A DNA stretch of 64,000 nt from contig CAXOVX010000055.1 of assembly GCA_964213345.1 (NCBI GenBank), positions 9,842 to 73,841 on the forward strand, in the 5' to 3' direction. A program made the position numbers and the translations under genes. Each line of letters starts with the position of its first letter. Positions within the stretch are counted from its first letter, which is position 1. Of the stretch, positions 1-10,367 are shown piece by piece. The notes under the pieces were generated by a model. It did not search any database, was not told the DNA's origin, and was given only the letters and a program-made list of their open reading frames with translations. The DNA is from CAXOVX01 sp964213345 (GTDB lineage Bacteria; Pseudomonadota; Alphaproteobacteria; Rickettsiales; Midichloriaceae).

Positions 1-189
1 TATGCAATTCCAGATGATGTAGAAGTAAGATGTGAAAAGCAGGAGGTCGTTATTTCAGGAGCAGATAAGCAAAAGGTGGGACAAATAGCCGCTGATATCA
101 GAAGTATAAGGCCGCCTGAACCGTATAAAGGCAAGGGGATAAAATATAAAGAAGAGCTTATAATACGGAAAAAAGGTAAGAAGAAGTAG
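1..189 (+). CDS. rplF: 50S ribosomal protein L6, C-terminal part
   Basis: The first 62 codons read without a stop and end at TAG (187-189). The peptide contains [18 protein letters not shown], the conserved L6 C-terminal segment, and a lysine-rich tail. L6 binds 23S rRNA near the factor-binding site of the large subunit. The gene begins upstream of the window, so only about the last third is visible. It is followed after 68 bp by rplR, the usual spc-operon order. Identity is clear. Confidence 0.95.
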   Translation, partial: YAIPDDVEVRCEKQEVVISGADKQKVGQIAADIRSIRPPEPYKGKGIKYKEELIIRKKGKKK

Positions 190-257
190 TTGCGTGAAAG
201 ATGTGGGGAGTGGTGTCCTCTCTGTAACTAATAAGGATGGTGGTCAGGTAGTACTTT

Positions 258-627
258 ATGCATAGGATATTGTCATTGTTTCAAAAAAGGGCAAGGAGGG
301 TTAGGGCGAAAATTAAGGAAGTAGCCACTAGTAAATTGAGGCTCACTGTGTTCAAGTCAAACTCCAATATATATGCACAAGTTATAGATGATTCAAAAGG
401 GTTTACACTGGCTTCAGCTTCCACACTAGATAAGTCTTTTGGTGAGAAGTTTGTGGGTAAAAATGCTGTAAATATGTATGCTGCCAGTGAGGTAGGTAGG
501 CTTGTGGCTGAAAGAGCTAAGAAGTGCGGAATAAGTGAGGTGGTGTTTGATAGGGGGGGGCTACCAATATCATGGGTGTGTTAAGGTGCTTGCCGAAGCA
601 GCAAGAGCAGCTGGGCTGAAATTTTAG
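258..627 (+). CDS. rplR: 50S ribosomal protein L18, frameshifted near its 3' end
   Basis: L18 binds 5S rRNA in the central protuberance. Frame 1 from ATG 258 gives a normal L18 (basic N-terminus, then [39 protein letters not shown]) and runs into an early stop at 582-584 with an unrelated tail. If one G is removed from the run of eight Gs at 553-560, the frame continues [20 protein letters not shown] and ends in AGLKF at TAG 625-627, the universal L18 C-terminus. The break is therefore a single base in a homopolymer. L18 is essential, so sequencing error, programmed or polymerase slippage, or a second copy are all more likely than true loss. rpsE, rpmD and rplO, which normally follow, are absent. 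Confidence 0.9.
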
Positions 628-818
628 TAAAATTTACCGTAAGGCTGTTGTTTTGATGGTTGACTTTGGTGTTATGGGAGGCAGTTATTTCTGAGTTTGG
701 TGTGTTGTTGGTGTTTGTTCCGGTTGCAGGGGGTATAAAATAGGGGAGAGACTCATTAGTGTTTTTGAAATCCCCTCTCTGCAGAGGCCTGTGTTGTTCC
801 GAATCCTGTGTGTATCTA

Positions 819-943
819 ATACCAAGTTCCATTTTTAAATGAGCGCTAGGAGTGCAATGGTAAGGGCGAGGGAGTGTAGAGTATACATACTGAGCCTGAG
901 TCCTGCAGTGTGGTGACGTGGGCGTTTAAAGTGGAGTTGGTGT
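819..943 (+). repeat. Dispersed TIR element, copy 1 (MITE-like)
   Basis: A 125-bp unit begins ATACCAAGTTCCATTTTTAA and ends TTTAAAGTGGAGTTGGTGT, so its ends are imperfect inverted repeats. The interior (CTAGGAG, GCAATGGTAAGGGCGAGGGAG, CCTGCAG, GACGTGGGCG) recurs in other copies at 28104, 30249, 34501, 39845, 40038, 45970 and 48052. It carries no transposase. It sits 190 bp after rplR, where rpsE would be expected. Confidence 0.85.
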
Positions 944-1301
944 GATACATTGTGATCCTGTGCTCCGGATGTTCCTTCCCATCTTTATCAGCCAAGCGAG
1001 TTTCGGGAAAAGGTCTATCGTTGAAATGGTTCATTAATGTGTGTGCTTGATTTTGGGTAGGTAGTAGAGGGAGGTTCTTATGTAAGAAATCAGCGTTGTT
1101 GGCATTGCGATCTCTATTCAACCTTAACTTTGGATAAGAAAACTGTTGTAATACCTATAAAATAGGGCTGATAATACACGGTTTATGAATTTGGCTCTCC
1201 AAAAATATAAAATGTTATAAGGGTGAATTGGGGTTTTGAGGCGTTTCGATAAAAGCTGATAAAAGCAAATAAAAATAATAATTTTGCTATTTCAATATGT
1301 T
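944..1301. other. Gene-poor stretch with a possible coding remnant
   Basis: No complete gene is recognised. On the minus strand, an open frame from 1121 to about 944 encodes some 59 residues (MNRDRNANNADFLHKN to HPEHRITMYH) and then runs in frame into the adjacent dispersed repeat. I cannot assign it to a family. It may be the start of a gene truncated by the repeat, or chance. 1122-1301 is AT-rich and has no visible motif beyond the leader of the next gene. Confidence 0.4.
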
Positions 1302-2789
1302 ATGCAAGCTTTATCCAAAGTTGGTGTTATTCAGTATTTTAAATTGAGATACTTATCTATTTTGATCATTTATTTTTGCTACGGCTTTTCGACTTTTACT
1401 ACCATTTCGGCAATTTTTTGGACTAAAAATTTTTTAAATATTTCTGCAATAGAGTTAGTTCAAATTAATTTTTGGGTGTGCACAATTCCATGGACATTCA
1501 AAATAGTCTTTTCTCAGTTTATAGAAAGTGTCAGCATATTTGGAAATAAGAGGAAATCTTATATAATTATAGGAGCGATTTTTAACGGCGTAGGTAACAT
1601 CATACTTATTTCGCTTGCCAACGGGTATACTTGGGTGAATGTTGTGGGTCCCATCTATCACCAATTGCTTGTATCTGGTGTGCTTATTATGTCCGGATTT
1701 CTTATACAAGATTTGGTTGCTAGTACTTTGTGTCTCGAGCTTGTTGAAAATGGACAAAATCAGAGTACGTGTAGCACAGAGGTCAAAGATGAAATAGGGA
1801 AGGTACAAGTCATAGGTAAGATGAGCTTTATGCTGGGTACATTGTTAGGTACAGCACTGGGGGGATATGTTGCTGATAGGTATCGATTTTCAGATATTGT
1901 ATGGTTTACCATTTTTATACCATTATGTAGCGCCATCTCTGTATTTCGATTGAATGTAAAATTACGAGATCATGAAAGCTGTTATAGTAGCCAAATAACT
2001 TTGGTGGGAGTAATACTGATTTTAAGCAGTATTTTATCTGAATTTATAAAATTTCCGTATAACCAGGAAATAACCTTTTTGGTAAATCTATTATTCATAT
2101 CGTTGTTGCTTAAATTGGTGTGCACAAATACCAGAAAGGTAGATTTGAGGGAAATTATATTAATTGGAATTATGATTTTTGCTTTTAGGTTAGATCCGCC
2201 ATTGGGGGCGGGCATAAAATGGTGGCAAATAGATGTATTAAAGTTTGACCCTGAATTTTTCGGTTTACTCAGACAAGTTGGATACTTGCTAGGATTTGTG
2301 AGTATGTGGATTTTTTCTAGTTATTTGATCAAAAAAGACATTGCCTCTGTTGTTACAGTGTTGGCTATTATTAACGCAATATTAATATTGCCACACCTGG
2401 GTATGGCGTACGGATTACATGAATGGACTGAAGCGTATATTGGATTTGGGGCAAGAACAATTGCTTTAATTGACCCTATAATTGAGAGTCCAGCTACGAG
2501 TTTGATGATGGTACCAATTTCCGCATTATCAGCTTATTACGCACCAAATTCTAATAGAGCAACGTGGTTTGCGCTTACTGCATGCTGGTTAAATTTGGCA
2601 ACATCTGGAGCAACTTTGATCAGTAAATACCTGAATAAAATTTTTGTAATAGAGAGGGGGCAGTACACCGAAATTCCTCACCTTATCATGGCAAAAATAC
2701 TCATAGGCTTTTTTTTGCCCATAGTGGTAGTTTTTATATGTAACAAATTTAGAAAATTCTTAAATAATTATCATGAAAGTACCTCCTAA
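1302..2789 (+). CDS. MFS-type transporter, folate/biopterin (BT1) family-like
   Basis: About 495 residues, mostly hydrophobic, with roughly 12 membrane segments; an inner-membrane transporter. Two motifs resemble the BT1/FBT folate-biopterin family. Near residue 65, IPWTFKIVFSQFIESVSIFG followed by NKRKSYIIIG matches the family pattern PW-x-K-P-x-G-x-x-SD-x-x-PIFG-xRRxSY. Around residue 140, LIQDLVASTL with a following VQVIGKMSF...GTALGGYVAD matches the family QDVVAD and VQ-GR-G motifs. An in-frame TTG at 1284 precedes ATG 1302; neither has a strong Shine-Dalgarno, so the start is uncertain. It stands alone between a dispersed repeat and an IS remnant. Substrate is inferred from the family; a general MFS carrier is the alternative. 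Confidence 0.6.
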   Translation: MQALSKVGVIQYFKLRYLSILIIYFCYGFSTFTTISAIFWTKNFLNISAIELVQINFWVCTIPWTFKIVFSQFIESVSIFGNKRKSYIIIGAIFNGVGNIILISLANGYTWVNVVGPIYHQLLVSGVLIMSGFLIQDLVASTLCLELVENGQNQSTCSTEVKDEIGKVQVIGKMSFMLGTLLGTALGGYVADRYRFSDIVWFTIFIPLCSAISVFRLNVKLRDHESCYSSQITLVGVILILSSILSEFIKFPYNQEITFLVNLLFISLLLKLVCTNTRKVDLREIILIGIMIFAFRLDPPLGAGIKWWQIDVLKFDPEFFGLLRQVGYLLGFVSMWIFSSYLIKKDIASVVTVLAIINAILILPHLGMAYGLHEWTEAYIGFGARTIALIDPIIESPATSLMMVPISALSAYYAPNSNRATWFALTACWLNLATSGATLISKYLNKIFVIERGQYTEIPHLIMAKILIGFFLPIVVVFICNKFRKFLNNYHESTS

Positions 2790-2953
2790 TAGGGGTAGAT
2801 GCTCCTTTTTTTGCACCAGTACTTATAGTCAACCAGCTTGCGTTTTTTGTAAAACCGCCAAACATGCATTGGAGGGAAGAAGCATATAGTATTATAACTC
2901 TCCAAAGATTTTCTTATTCGATTGCCTGCGTCAACGTTTGAGGATATCTGTTC

Positions 2954-3922
2954 AACCCGGAGTAAGGCTAAGGAATGGATAATATAATGCGATAAGATGG
3001 AGATATGATATCTGTTTAAAGGAGCCGATAAAGCCTAACAAAGAGGAATCATATGGAAATAGATTTTACAGGAATATATTGTTATGTCGATGATTTTTGC
3101 AAAGGATTTATAATTTGGTTGGAAATACATTTATAAAAGGCAAGGACAAGGAAAGGCAAGAGGAGTAGGAAGTGCAATATGATCCTTAGTGAGATAGTGA
3201 CTATAATATTAGGCTACCAAGAGAGTAAGTTTAGTTGTTTTATGTGTATGTAAAACACCGGAGAGATTTCAAAGATTTATTGTTGTATGATAGGTTTGTA
3301 GCCGTATTGAAGCGTATTTTGCCTATATTATGTTGCTTATTGCAATGCATTACTGGAGAGGTCACGGTATCCAATTTGTGGGCTCTACACCCCTTGAGAC
3401 ATGTAAGGCTCTACGGCACTAGACATAAGGTTTTCGTGGAATTGCTGCAAAAAGTAAAACAAGCACCGGTTGGTTTTATGGCCTGAAATTACACACAATT
3501 TTCAATGATAAAAGCGAATTTTTTTCCATCAGAATTACACATGGTAATGTTGACGACAGAAAGCCAGTCTTGACCATGGTAAAGGGTATGTGGGGAAAAT
3601 TATTTGGCGATAAATGATATATCTCATAAGAATTAGCAACACAGCTATTGAATCAAGACTTGTTGCTTTTTACTAGGCTTGAGAAGAACATGAAAAATAA
3701 ATTATTACTCCTCCAAGATAAATTTTTGCTCTATAAACGCAATATTATTGAAACTATTTTTGGCAAACTCAAGCAATTTCAAAGACTATGGCACTCTACT
3801 TTCAGATCCGTAGAAAATGCTTTTTGTAATCTTATGGCTTGTTTGATTCCATACCAATTATCACCCTATAAACCCACTATCTCTACCACTATTATCTTGT
3901 AATATTATCCTTACTTCGGGTT
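2954..3922 (+). mobile_element. IS982-family element type A, copy 1 (transposase pseudogene)
   Basis: The ends form terminal inverted repeats: AACCCGGAGTAAGG at 2954-2967 and CCTTACTTCGGGTT at 3909-3922, giving 969 bp, normal for IS982. The transposase would start at ATG 3053 (MEIDFTGIYCYVDDFCKGF, the IS982 N-terminus) and end at 3902 (RNIIETIFGKLKQFQRLWHS, the C-terminal IS982 motif). Between them the frame is broken by several stops and shifts, though pieces such as GNVDDRKPV remain readable. It is inactive. Two more remnants of the same type lie at 10368 and 38866. Confidence 0.85.
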
Positions 3923-4032
3923 GTTAAGGAGCGTGGATATGCGAAAAAAGGGCAAGAAATATACGACTTATCTCAGGTAGAAGATTATTCCGAAGGAGAA
4001 CTTTGTAGCTAGATTATAGCAGCAATGTACTA
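3923..4032 (+). mobile_element. IS630-family transposase fragment
   Basis: A short plus-strand fragment reads ERGYAKKGQEIYD and continues weakly. It matches the same stretch of the better preserved IS630-type remnant on the minus strand at 22115-22575. It is squeezed between the right end of one IS982 element and the end of another, with neither IS630 end preserved. Confidence 0.6.
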
Positions 4033-4970
4033 CAAACCCAACTATGGATTAGAACAGAAAAAGAGATAGAAGGTTTGGAAGATTTGAGGTATGCACAAAG
4101 AGAAGATAGAATATGTACTAGAGCATTCCAAACGGGGCAATGTCTGGTATGTTCAAGCTCGAATTGGCCCTTGAGTACTGCAAAAACGGTTTCTACGATT
4201 GAGTGCTTTCGAAGTAAATTCTTTTCAAAAAGGGTATTAGCACATTTTTCATGCCCTTTTTTATCCCCGTAACTAATTTAAGGTCCTCTACTGTATAAAA
4301 TTCTTCAAAGAGCTTCTTTTTTATGTACCCTGTATCCCCAACAACAAGCCAGTGAGGCGTTTTTGTGATGGATGAAGCCGGCACTCCATTGCCAGGCGTC
4401 AATTTAATACCTTGAATCTCGCCTATTTCATTAATCACAACGTGTAATTTTAATCCAAGAAACCAGCCCTTACTGGGTTTATCTAGCTTTGCACAGTATT
4501 TCGCGTAATTCTTTTCGGATGACAAACGGCTATGGATGTTGAATCTATGTAGGATAGCACACTGTTTTTCGCCTGATTACAATACCATTCAAGTATTCTT
4601 CTTCTTTTTAGTGTTAAAAATCTCTCATATGAAGGCAAAGTAGAAAAATCTATTTGAAGTTTCTACATGGAGATTGTTGCTAAAGCAGCTCAATTGTCAT
4701 AACCTCAGATAGCCATATCTCTAGCGTTCTAGTCGGATTTCGATGCTCTTCGTCTGCTAACAATTTGTTCTTTAGCCATGCATCTATCGCTTTACAAAAA
4801 TCGTCAACAAAAATGAATAGTTCTGATTTTTGTTGATGATTAATATCTCTTTTCATGCAAATACCTTATGTTGTCGTATCTTGTAAAAATCTTATATAAA
4901 ATATCCAAAATATCTGCTGCCTCAACTCAATAGCATATCTTACCTCCCTCTAATCCATAGTTGAGGTTTG
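4033..4970 (-). mobile_element. IS982-family element type B, copy 1 (inactive)
   Basis: Inverted ends CAAACCCAACTATGGATTAG (from 4033) and CTAATCCATAGTTGAGGTTTG (to 4970) delimit about 938 bp. The minus strand encodes a broken IS982-type transposase: FVDDFCKAIDAWLKNKLL near the N-terminus and SKGWFLGLKLHVVINEIGEI with GNG in the central part (4193-4525). It differs in sequence from type A. Further copies lie at 22580 and 35210. The frame is interrupted, so it is not active. Confidence 0.85.
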
Positions 4971-5006
4971 TAATAGCAAATATCAGAGAATTTACATGAG
5001 TGGATT

Positions 5007-5378
5007 TTAAGATTCCCAGGAGATAATCACGTAGGCTATTACCAACGGATAGTCATCGCTGATGGAAACATGAGCTTTACACCTCACCTGAATTAAAGTT
5101 TTTTCGCTAAAATAGGGTTTTCCCGTAGAATCTTTCAATATTTCTATATTTTGAAAGCCTATAGAGCTCCCTATTCCCGTACCCATGGCCTTTGCGTATG
5201 CTTCTTTTGCAGCGTATCGCTTAGCAACATAAGATACAAAAAGCCTCCTGTGGGCTAGAGGTGCTTGTGCTAATTCTATTTCCGTTAAAATTCTTTTTAT
5301 AAACACACTACCAAAGCGTAAATATATTCTTTCAACGCGTTCTATGTTAACTATATCGCATCCTATTCCATATATCAT
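5007..5378 (-). CDS. acpS: Holo-[acyl-carrier-protein] synthase
   Basis: AcpS transfers phosphopantetheine from CoA to the serine of acyl carrier protein, activating it for fatty acid synthesis in the cytoplasm. The 123-residue protein has normal family length. It opens with MIYGIGCDIVNIERVER, the Mg-binding aspartate motif, and has RYAAKEAYAKAMGTGIG, the motif holding the conserved glutamate and lysine. Its ATG lies 6 bp after the aspS stop, so the two are probably co-transcribed. IS982 debris begins about 35 bp downstream. In many alphaproteobacteria acpS lies near lepB and rnc; here lepB is 44 kb away, in keeping with rearrangement. Confidence 0.93.
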   Translation of the reverse strand: MIYGIGCDIVNIERVERIYLRFGSVFIKRILTEIELAQAPLAHRRLFVSYVAKRYAAKEAYAKAMGTGIGSSIGFQNIEILKDSTGKPYFSEKTLIQVRCKAHVSISDDYPLVIAYVIISWES

Positions 5379-5384
5379 AATGTT

Positions 5385-7217
5385 CTACCTAGGAGGGTTA
5401 ACTATGTGTATATGAAGCTCTTTGAGATGTCTATCTGATACTGCTGTAGGGGCATTCATCATTAAGTCTTGTCCTTTTTGATTCAGTGGAAAGGCTATTA
5501 CTTCACGTATATTAGGTTCATTTGCAAGTAGCATCACAATTCTGTCTACACCAGGTGCAATACCGCCATGTGGTGGTGCTCCATATTTAAAGGCCTTTAT
5601 CATAGCACCGAATCTCTCATCCACTACATCTTTTGGGTACCCTGCTAACTCGAAAGCCTTATACATAAGCTCTGGATGATGGTTACGTATTGCTCCGCTT
5701 GATAACTCGATTCCATTACATACTATGTCATATTGATACGCAATAATTGCAAGCTGCTTTTCTATGGTATCAGCTGCTTCTAAACCCTTCATTCCACCTT
5801 GTGGCATTGAAAATGGGTTATGCGAAAAATCAATCTTGCTTTCATCTTCATTCCATTCATAAAACGGAAAATCTACTATCCAACACATTCTGTAACTATT
5901 TTTTTCTATCAGATCTAGCTCTTCACCTAATTTTTGCCGCACCCTACCCGCAATCTTGACAGCTGCATTTTCCTGCTCGCACACAAAAAATATGGCACCA
6001 TTTTTTATACCAGAAGCTGTCTTGATAGCTTCTAGTTCCATTAATGTAAGTAATTTTGCTATTGGGCCTTTTGCAGTGCCATCTTGTGAAAATGTAATGT
6101 ATGCCAGCCCTTTTGCAGACAACTCAGTTTGTGCAAATGTAATCATGCCATCAAAAAAACTTCTAGACTTATCAGCAATGAGAGGTGCGGGTATTGCGCG
6201 TATTACGGCATTTTGCTTGATAGCTTCTCTAAATATTGTAAAATTTGAATCTCTGAAGATATTTGTAACGTCACATATCACTAGTGGATTACGCAAATCT
6301 GGCTTATCGGTGCCATATTGCAGCATTGCATCCTTATAGGTAATGCGAGGAAATGGCATGGCAGTAATGCTATGGTTGGAAAAAGTGTCAAATGTGCCGT
6401 GCATTACTGGTTCTATCGTAGAAAATACATCTTCTTGTGTAACAAATGACATTTCTATATCTAGTTGATAAAATTCACCAGGAGCTCTGTCTGCCCTAGC
6501 ATCCTCGTCACGAAAGCACGGCGCAATTTGGAAATAACGGTCGAATCCTGCGACCATCAACAGTTGCTTAAATTGCTGTGGTGCTTGTGGAAGTGCGTAG
6601 AATTTTCCGGGATGCAGTCTACTTGGTACTAAAAAATCTCTTGCACCTTCTGGTGAACTTGCAGTAAGTATTGGAGTTTGAAATTCGCTAAAACCTAATT
6701 CATGCATTCTAGTACGTATATAAGATATCACTTTATTACGCAACATGATGTTATTGTGCAGAGTTTCACGCCTTAAGTCTAAAAACCTGTATTCAAGGCG
6801 AATTTCTTCTGGAAAATTTTGATCGCTATTCACCGTTAATGGTAACACTCCTGCAACTGATTCTATTGTATAATTTTCTATGATGACTTCTATCTCACCT
6901 GTATAAATATGTTTATTAACGGTATCGGGCGTTCGTGCTATAACAATTCCCGTGATAGAAATGACACTTTCATAGCTAACACTGCTAAGTATCTCGTATT
7001 GTTCTGATGATATTTTGAGTAGCCTTGCTTCTTGGTTAGAACTTACAAGTTGAGTAATGCCATAGTGATCTCTGAGATCTATAAAAAAAACACCACCATG
7101 ATCTCTTTTTCTATGAACCCACCCTGCCAATTTTACTTGTTGTCCCACATGTGCAATGCTAAGTTCGCCACAGTTATGTGTTCTGTACGCAGGCATTTTG
7201 TTTATCAATTTTTCCAT
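5385..7217 (-). CDS. aspS: Aspartyl-tRNA synthetase
   Basis: A class II synthetase of 610 residues that charges tRNA-Asp (and probably tRNA-Asn in organisms lacking AsnRS). Visible features are the N-terminal OB fold ([21 protein letters not shown]), motif 2 ([19 protein letters not shown]), the bacterial GAD insertion, and motif 3 ([13 protein letters not shown]) near the C-terminus. Two starts are possible: ATG at 7217, or the ATG eight codons later giving [12 protein letters not shown]. The gene heads a two-gene unit with acpS. The 145-bp upstream region is shared with the divergent ampG remnant. Confidence 0.95.
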   Translation of the reverse strand: MEKLINKMPAYRTHNCGELSIAHVGQQVKLAGWVHRKRDHGGVFFIDLRDHYGITQLVSSNQEARLLKISSEQYEILSSVSYESVISITGIVIARTPDTVNKHIYTGEIEVIIENYTIESVAGVLPLTVNSDQNFPEEIRLEYRFLDLRRETLHNNIMLRNKVISYIRTRMHELGFSEFQTPILTASSPEGARDFLVPSRLHPGKFYALPQAPQQFKQLLMVAGFDRYFQIAPCFRDEDARADRAPGEFYQLDIEMSFVTQEDVFSTIEPVMHGTFDTFSNHSITAMPFPRITYKDAMLQYGTDKPDLRNPLVICDVTNIFRDSNFTIFREAIKQNAVIRAIPAPLIADKSRSFFDGMITFAQTELSAKGLAYITFSQDGTAKGPIAKLLTLMELEAIKTASGIKNGAIFFVCEQENAAVKIAGRVRQKLGEELDLIEKNSYRMCWIVDFPFYEWNEDESKIDFSHNPFSMPQGGMKGLEAADTIEKQLAIIAYQYDIVCNGIELSSGAIRNHHPELMYKAFELAGYPKDVVDERFGAMIKAFKYGAPPHGGIAPGVDRIVMLLANEPNIREVIAFPLNQKGQDLMMNAPTAVSDRHLKELHIHIVNPPR

Positions 7218-7362
7218 TTATCACGTTCTAAATTAATATAATAACAATTTGTATCTAAATTAAATGCATAGCAGTGATACTTTTATAAAGCAAAAAATAA
7301 ATCAGACAAGTATAGTGCCAGGTACATAATTCAGCATAAGTGTAGTATACAGAGGGGCAAGG

Positions 7363-8697
7363 GTGTTTACCAGGATAAAAGAACATGGCATGATTTTTTT
7401 TCACTTATATGTTCAACCAAGAATTCTCATAATATTCTTTTTAGGGGTAATAAGTGGCATTCCACTGGCTTTAACTTCTTCCACCTTATCTGTGATGTTG
7501 GTGGAAAAGGGATTAAGTGTGGCTTTTCTGTTTTTGCATTAACATCTTTGCCGTATTCTATGAAGTACCTATGGGCTCCGTTGCTTGATTATTATTCGAT
7601 TCCATACCTCGATGCTATTTTAGGAAAAAGAAACAGTTGGCTACCAGTAGTGCAAATTTTTTTATCCTTGGCAGTAATTGGCGTAGGGATGCTAGATCCT
7701 ATAAAGAATATGCAATTTCTTATTGTTTTGTGTGTTATCGCTACTTTTTTGTCTGCTACGCGAGATACATTGATTGATGCATTTAGAGTGGGGTGGATAC
7801 CAAGTAACCAGCAAGGAGTTGCGAGTACGGCTGCCATATCTGGTTATCGTTTTGGGATGTTAATGTCTGGAGCTGGAGCCCTATACATAGCCACTTATAC
7901 CTCGTGGAGTAGCACATACATGATATTTGTAAGTGTGATAGCGAGTACGATTCCTGTCAAGGCGTTTGTAGTATGGGTGCAGGAATGTGTCGTAAAAAAT
8001 AATCGCGCTAAATTAACACAAAGTATTGACTTGGCTCTTCCTGAAAAGGCTAAATACTCCCTTATTGCTGCGTTTATCAATCCATTTCAAGAATTTTGTA
8101 AACGCACAACATGGATACCCATTGTTCTCTTGATAATCTGCTATAAGCTGAGTGATGCTTATTTAGCCAATGTCACGAATCCATTCTTAGTACAAACCGG
8201 GTTTACAAAAATAGAAATAGCCAATATTATAAAAATGTACGGTACTGTAGCCACATTTATAGGAATGTTTTTAGGTGGGTACATACTTACCCGACTAAGC
8301 TTTAAAACAAGCATATTAGGGGGTATTGGTGCAGACTTTCTCTAATTTGGGATTTATATTGCAATACTACGCTGGACATAATACAGGAGTGTTAATGGTG
8401 GTAAATAGTCTGGAGAGTATTTGCAGTGGTGCGAGCGCTACAATATTGGTTGCCTACATCAGCTCTTTGTGCAATGACAAATTTGTTGCTACTCAGTATG
8501 CTACTATGGCTTCGCTGGCTTCTATAGGATGCAGTCTATTTTCCAGCACTACAGGACAATTGGCGTTAAGTGTTGGATGGGTAAATTTCTTTGTATTTTC
8601 TGCTTTGCTTTCTTTGCCAGCTCTAATATGCTTACACTACATAGATAGGAAAGCTGCATCTTCTTTTATTGATAATGCTAAAACTAGCCTGATTTAA
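7363..8697 (+). pseudogene. ampG: AmpG-family muropeptide permease, two frameshifts
   Basis: AmpG permeases are MFS proteins that import anhydro-muropeptides for peptidoglycan recycling. Three consecutive frames together make a full-length protein. The first starts at GTG 7363 (AGAGGGG 5 bp upstream) or ATG 7390 and reads ILIIFFLGVISGIPLALTSS up to about 7524. The second (to 8345) has SVFALTSLPYSMKYLWAPLL, the AmpG signature. The third (8326-8697) starts VQTFSNLGFI. The first shift is repaired by adding one T at about 7524-7527, the second by removing one G at about 8327. With two breaks it is probably non-functional, unless both are sequence errors. Rickettsiales often carry several AmpG paralogues, so another copy may exist. 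Confidence 0.85.
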
Positions 8698-8720
8698 CCA
8701 TTTATTAACTGAGAGTTATC

Positions 8721-10223
8721 ATGCAAACTACATTCTCTAATATGCCAGTTCACCCAAATTCTAAGGCAGGTGTCTTTTTTGTAAACAATCAACTTGCACT
8801 TCCTCCTCTGCTCAAGGCTATTAGTAATGGTATCGTGGAGAAAGTAATAGAGAACAGGGGTGATTTTAAAGGAAAAATAAAGCAAATTATAGCGATTAAT
8901 CTCCCATTTCCTGCAGGTGTAGAGATAGTAATTTTGGTAGGTACGGGGGAAAATTACAAAGATGGTGGTAGCACCTGTGATGCTTTGCGGAATATAGGTG
9001 CTGACATGGTGAACAGACTTAATGCCATGAAAATTTCTCACGCAGATGTGTATGTTGAAGATATAGGTACTGGTGGTTGTAGTACTGCTTGTATTGCTTT
9101 GGGAGCTAAATTACGTAATTACATTTTTAACAAATATTATACTGTGAATTTCGAAGAGCACGTTCTGACACTGAATTCACTGAATTTTTACTCATCAGAC
9201 TATCAAGCAGCGATGCAAGAATTTAAGCGTTTAGAAGTAGTAGCAGATAGTACATTAATGGCTAGAGATTTGGTGAGTGAGCCTTCTAATGTAATATATC
9301 CCGACTCCTTCGCTAAAATATGTCAAGAATTAAGTGATTTCGGTCTTAAGGTTGAAGTCCTAATGCCTGATGAAATGAAAAAATTGGGTATGGGAGCACT
9401 TTTAGGGGTTGCGCAAGGGAGTGCAAACTCACCACGTTTAGTAATACTGGAATGGTATGGTGCTAAAGATGATAAAGAAGCCCAAACTCTAGCTTTTGTT
9501 GGTAAGGGAGTAACATTTGATAGTGGAGGTATAAACATAAAAACCCATCCTTCCATCTCCGATATGAAAGATGATATGGGAGGTGCTGCAGTGGTTGTTG
9601 GGCTAATGAAGGCTTTAGCAAGGCGTCACGCAAAAGTCAATGCAATAGGGATCTTGGCTTTGGTAGAAAATATGCCTTCAGGTACTGCTCAGCGTCCTGG
9701 TGATGTCGTAAAATCAATGTCTGAACAAACGATAGAGATTGATAATACGGATGCAGAAGGAAGGCTAATACTTGTAGATGCTATGTGGTATGTACAGACA
9801 AGGTACCAACCAGCGATTTTAGTAGATGTAGCAACTTTGACTGGTGCTGTTGTAGTAGCCTTAGGTGATATATATGCAGGTCTCTTTTCTAATAATAATG
9901 AGTTAGCAGAACAATTACTTAAGGCTGGAGAGACTACTGGAGAGTTGGTCTGGAGATTTCCCCTCAATGAGCAATATGATAAGCAGATGGACTCTGATAT
10001 AGCTGATGTAAAAAATGCTGGACAAGCTAATAGAGGAGGAGGAGCAATCACTGCTGCTCAATTTTTACAAAGATTCATTAAAGATAAAAAACATTGTCGG
10101 TGGGCACATATTGATATAGCAGGTGTTTGCTGGATAAAAACTGGAACAAACCTTGCACCCAAGGGAGCAACTGGATTTGGTGTTAGATTACTAGAGCAGT
10201 TTGTACACGATAATTATGAATAA
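8721..10223 (+). CDS. pepA: Leucyl (cytosol) aminopeptidase, M17 family
   Basis: A 500-residue M17 metallopeptidase that removes N-terminal residues from peptides in the cytoplasm. Metal and catalytic motifs are intact: FVGKGVTFDSGGINIK, MKDDMGGAAVV and NTDAEGRLILVDAM, the M17 signature that supplies the dinuclear metal ligands. The C-terminal GGAITAAQFLQRFI and AHIDIAGVCW motifs are also present. It starts 23 bp after the ampG remnant, so the two may once have been a peptide-recycling unit. In some bacteria PepA also binds DNA (XerCD recombination); nothing here tests that. Confidence 0.95.
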   Translation: MQTTFSNMPVHPNSKAGVFFVNNQLALPPLLKAISNGIVEKVIENRGDFKGKIKQIIAINLPFPAGVEIVILVGTGENYKDGGSTCDALRNIGADMVNRLNAMKISHADVYVEDIGTGGCSTACIALGAKLRNYIFNKYYTVNFEEHVLTLNSLNFYSSDYQAAMQEFKRLEVVADSTLMARDLVSEPSNVIYPDSFAKICQELSDFGLKVEVLMPDEMKKLGMGALLGVAQGSANSPRLVILEWYGAKDDKEAQTLAFVGKGVTFDSGGINIKTHPSISDMKDDMGGAAVVVGLMKALARRHAKVNAIGILALVENMPSGTAQRPGDVVKSMSEQTIEIDNTDAEGRLILVDAMWYVQTRYQPAILVDVATLTGAVVVALGDIYAGLFSNNNELAEQLLKAGETTGELVWRFPLNEQYDKQMDSDIADVKNAGQANRGGGAITAAQFLQRFIKDKKHCRWAHIDIAGVCWIKTGTNLAPKGATGFGVRLLEQFVHDNYE

Positions 10224-10293
10224 GCTCTACTTTTTTTGCGAATTTTGGCGTCATTCTAGTGCTTGGTACATTCCTGATTACTACATTTCGTTG

Positions 10294-10350
10294 GTGTAAG
10301 TGCATTTCGAAAAAGTCTGGTGCAATGACCGATTGTAACAACACTTACAC
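10294..10350. repeat. Inverted repeat downstream of pepA
   Basis: GTGTAAGTG (10294-10302) and CACTTACAC (10342-10350) form a perfect 9-bp inverted repeat around a 39-bp loop; one more TT/AA pair extends it with one mismatch. There is no T-run, so a simple terminator is not supported. The stretch after the left arm (TAAGTGCATTTCGAAAAAG) resembles TAAGTACAGTTTCGAAAGAAG near 11372, on the other side of the intervening IS982 remnant. Confidence 0.45.
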
Positions 10351-10367
10351 TAATTGATCTAATAAAT

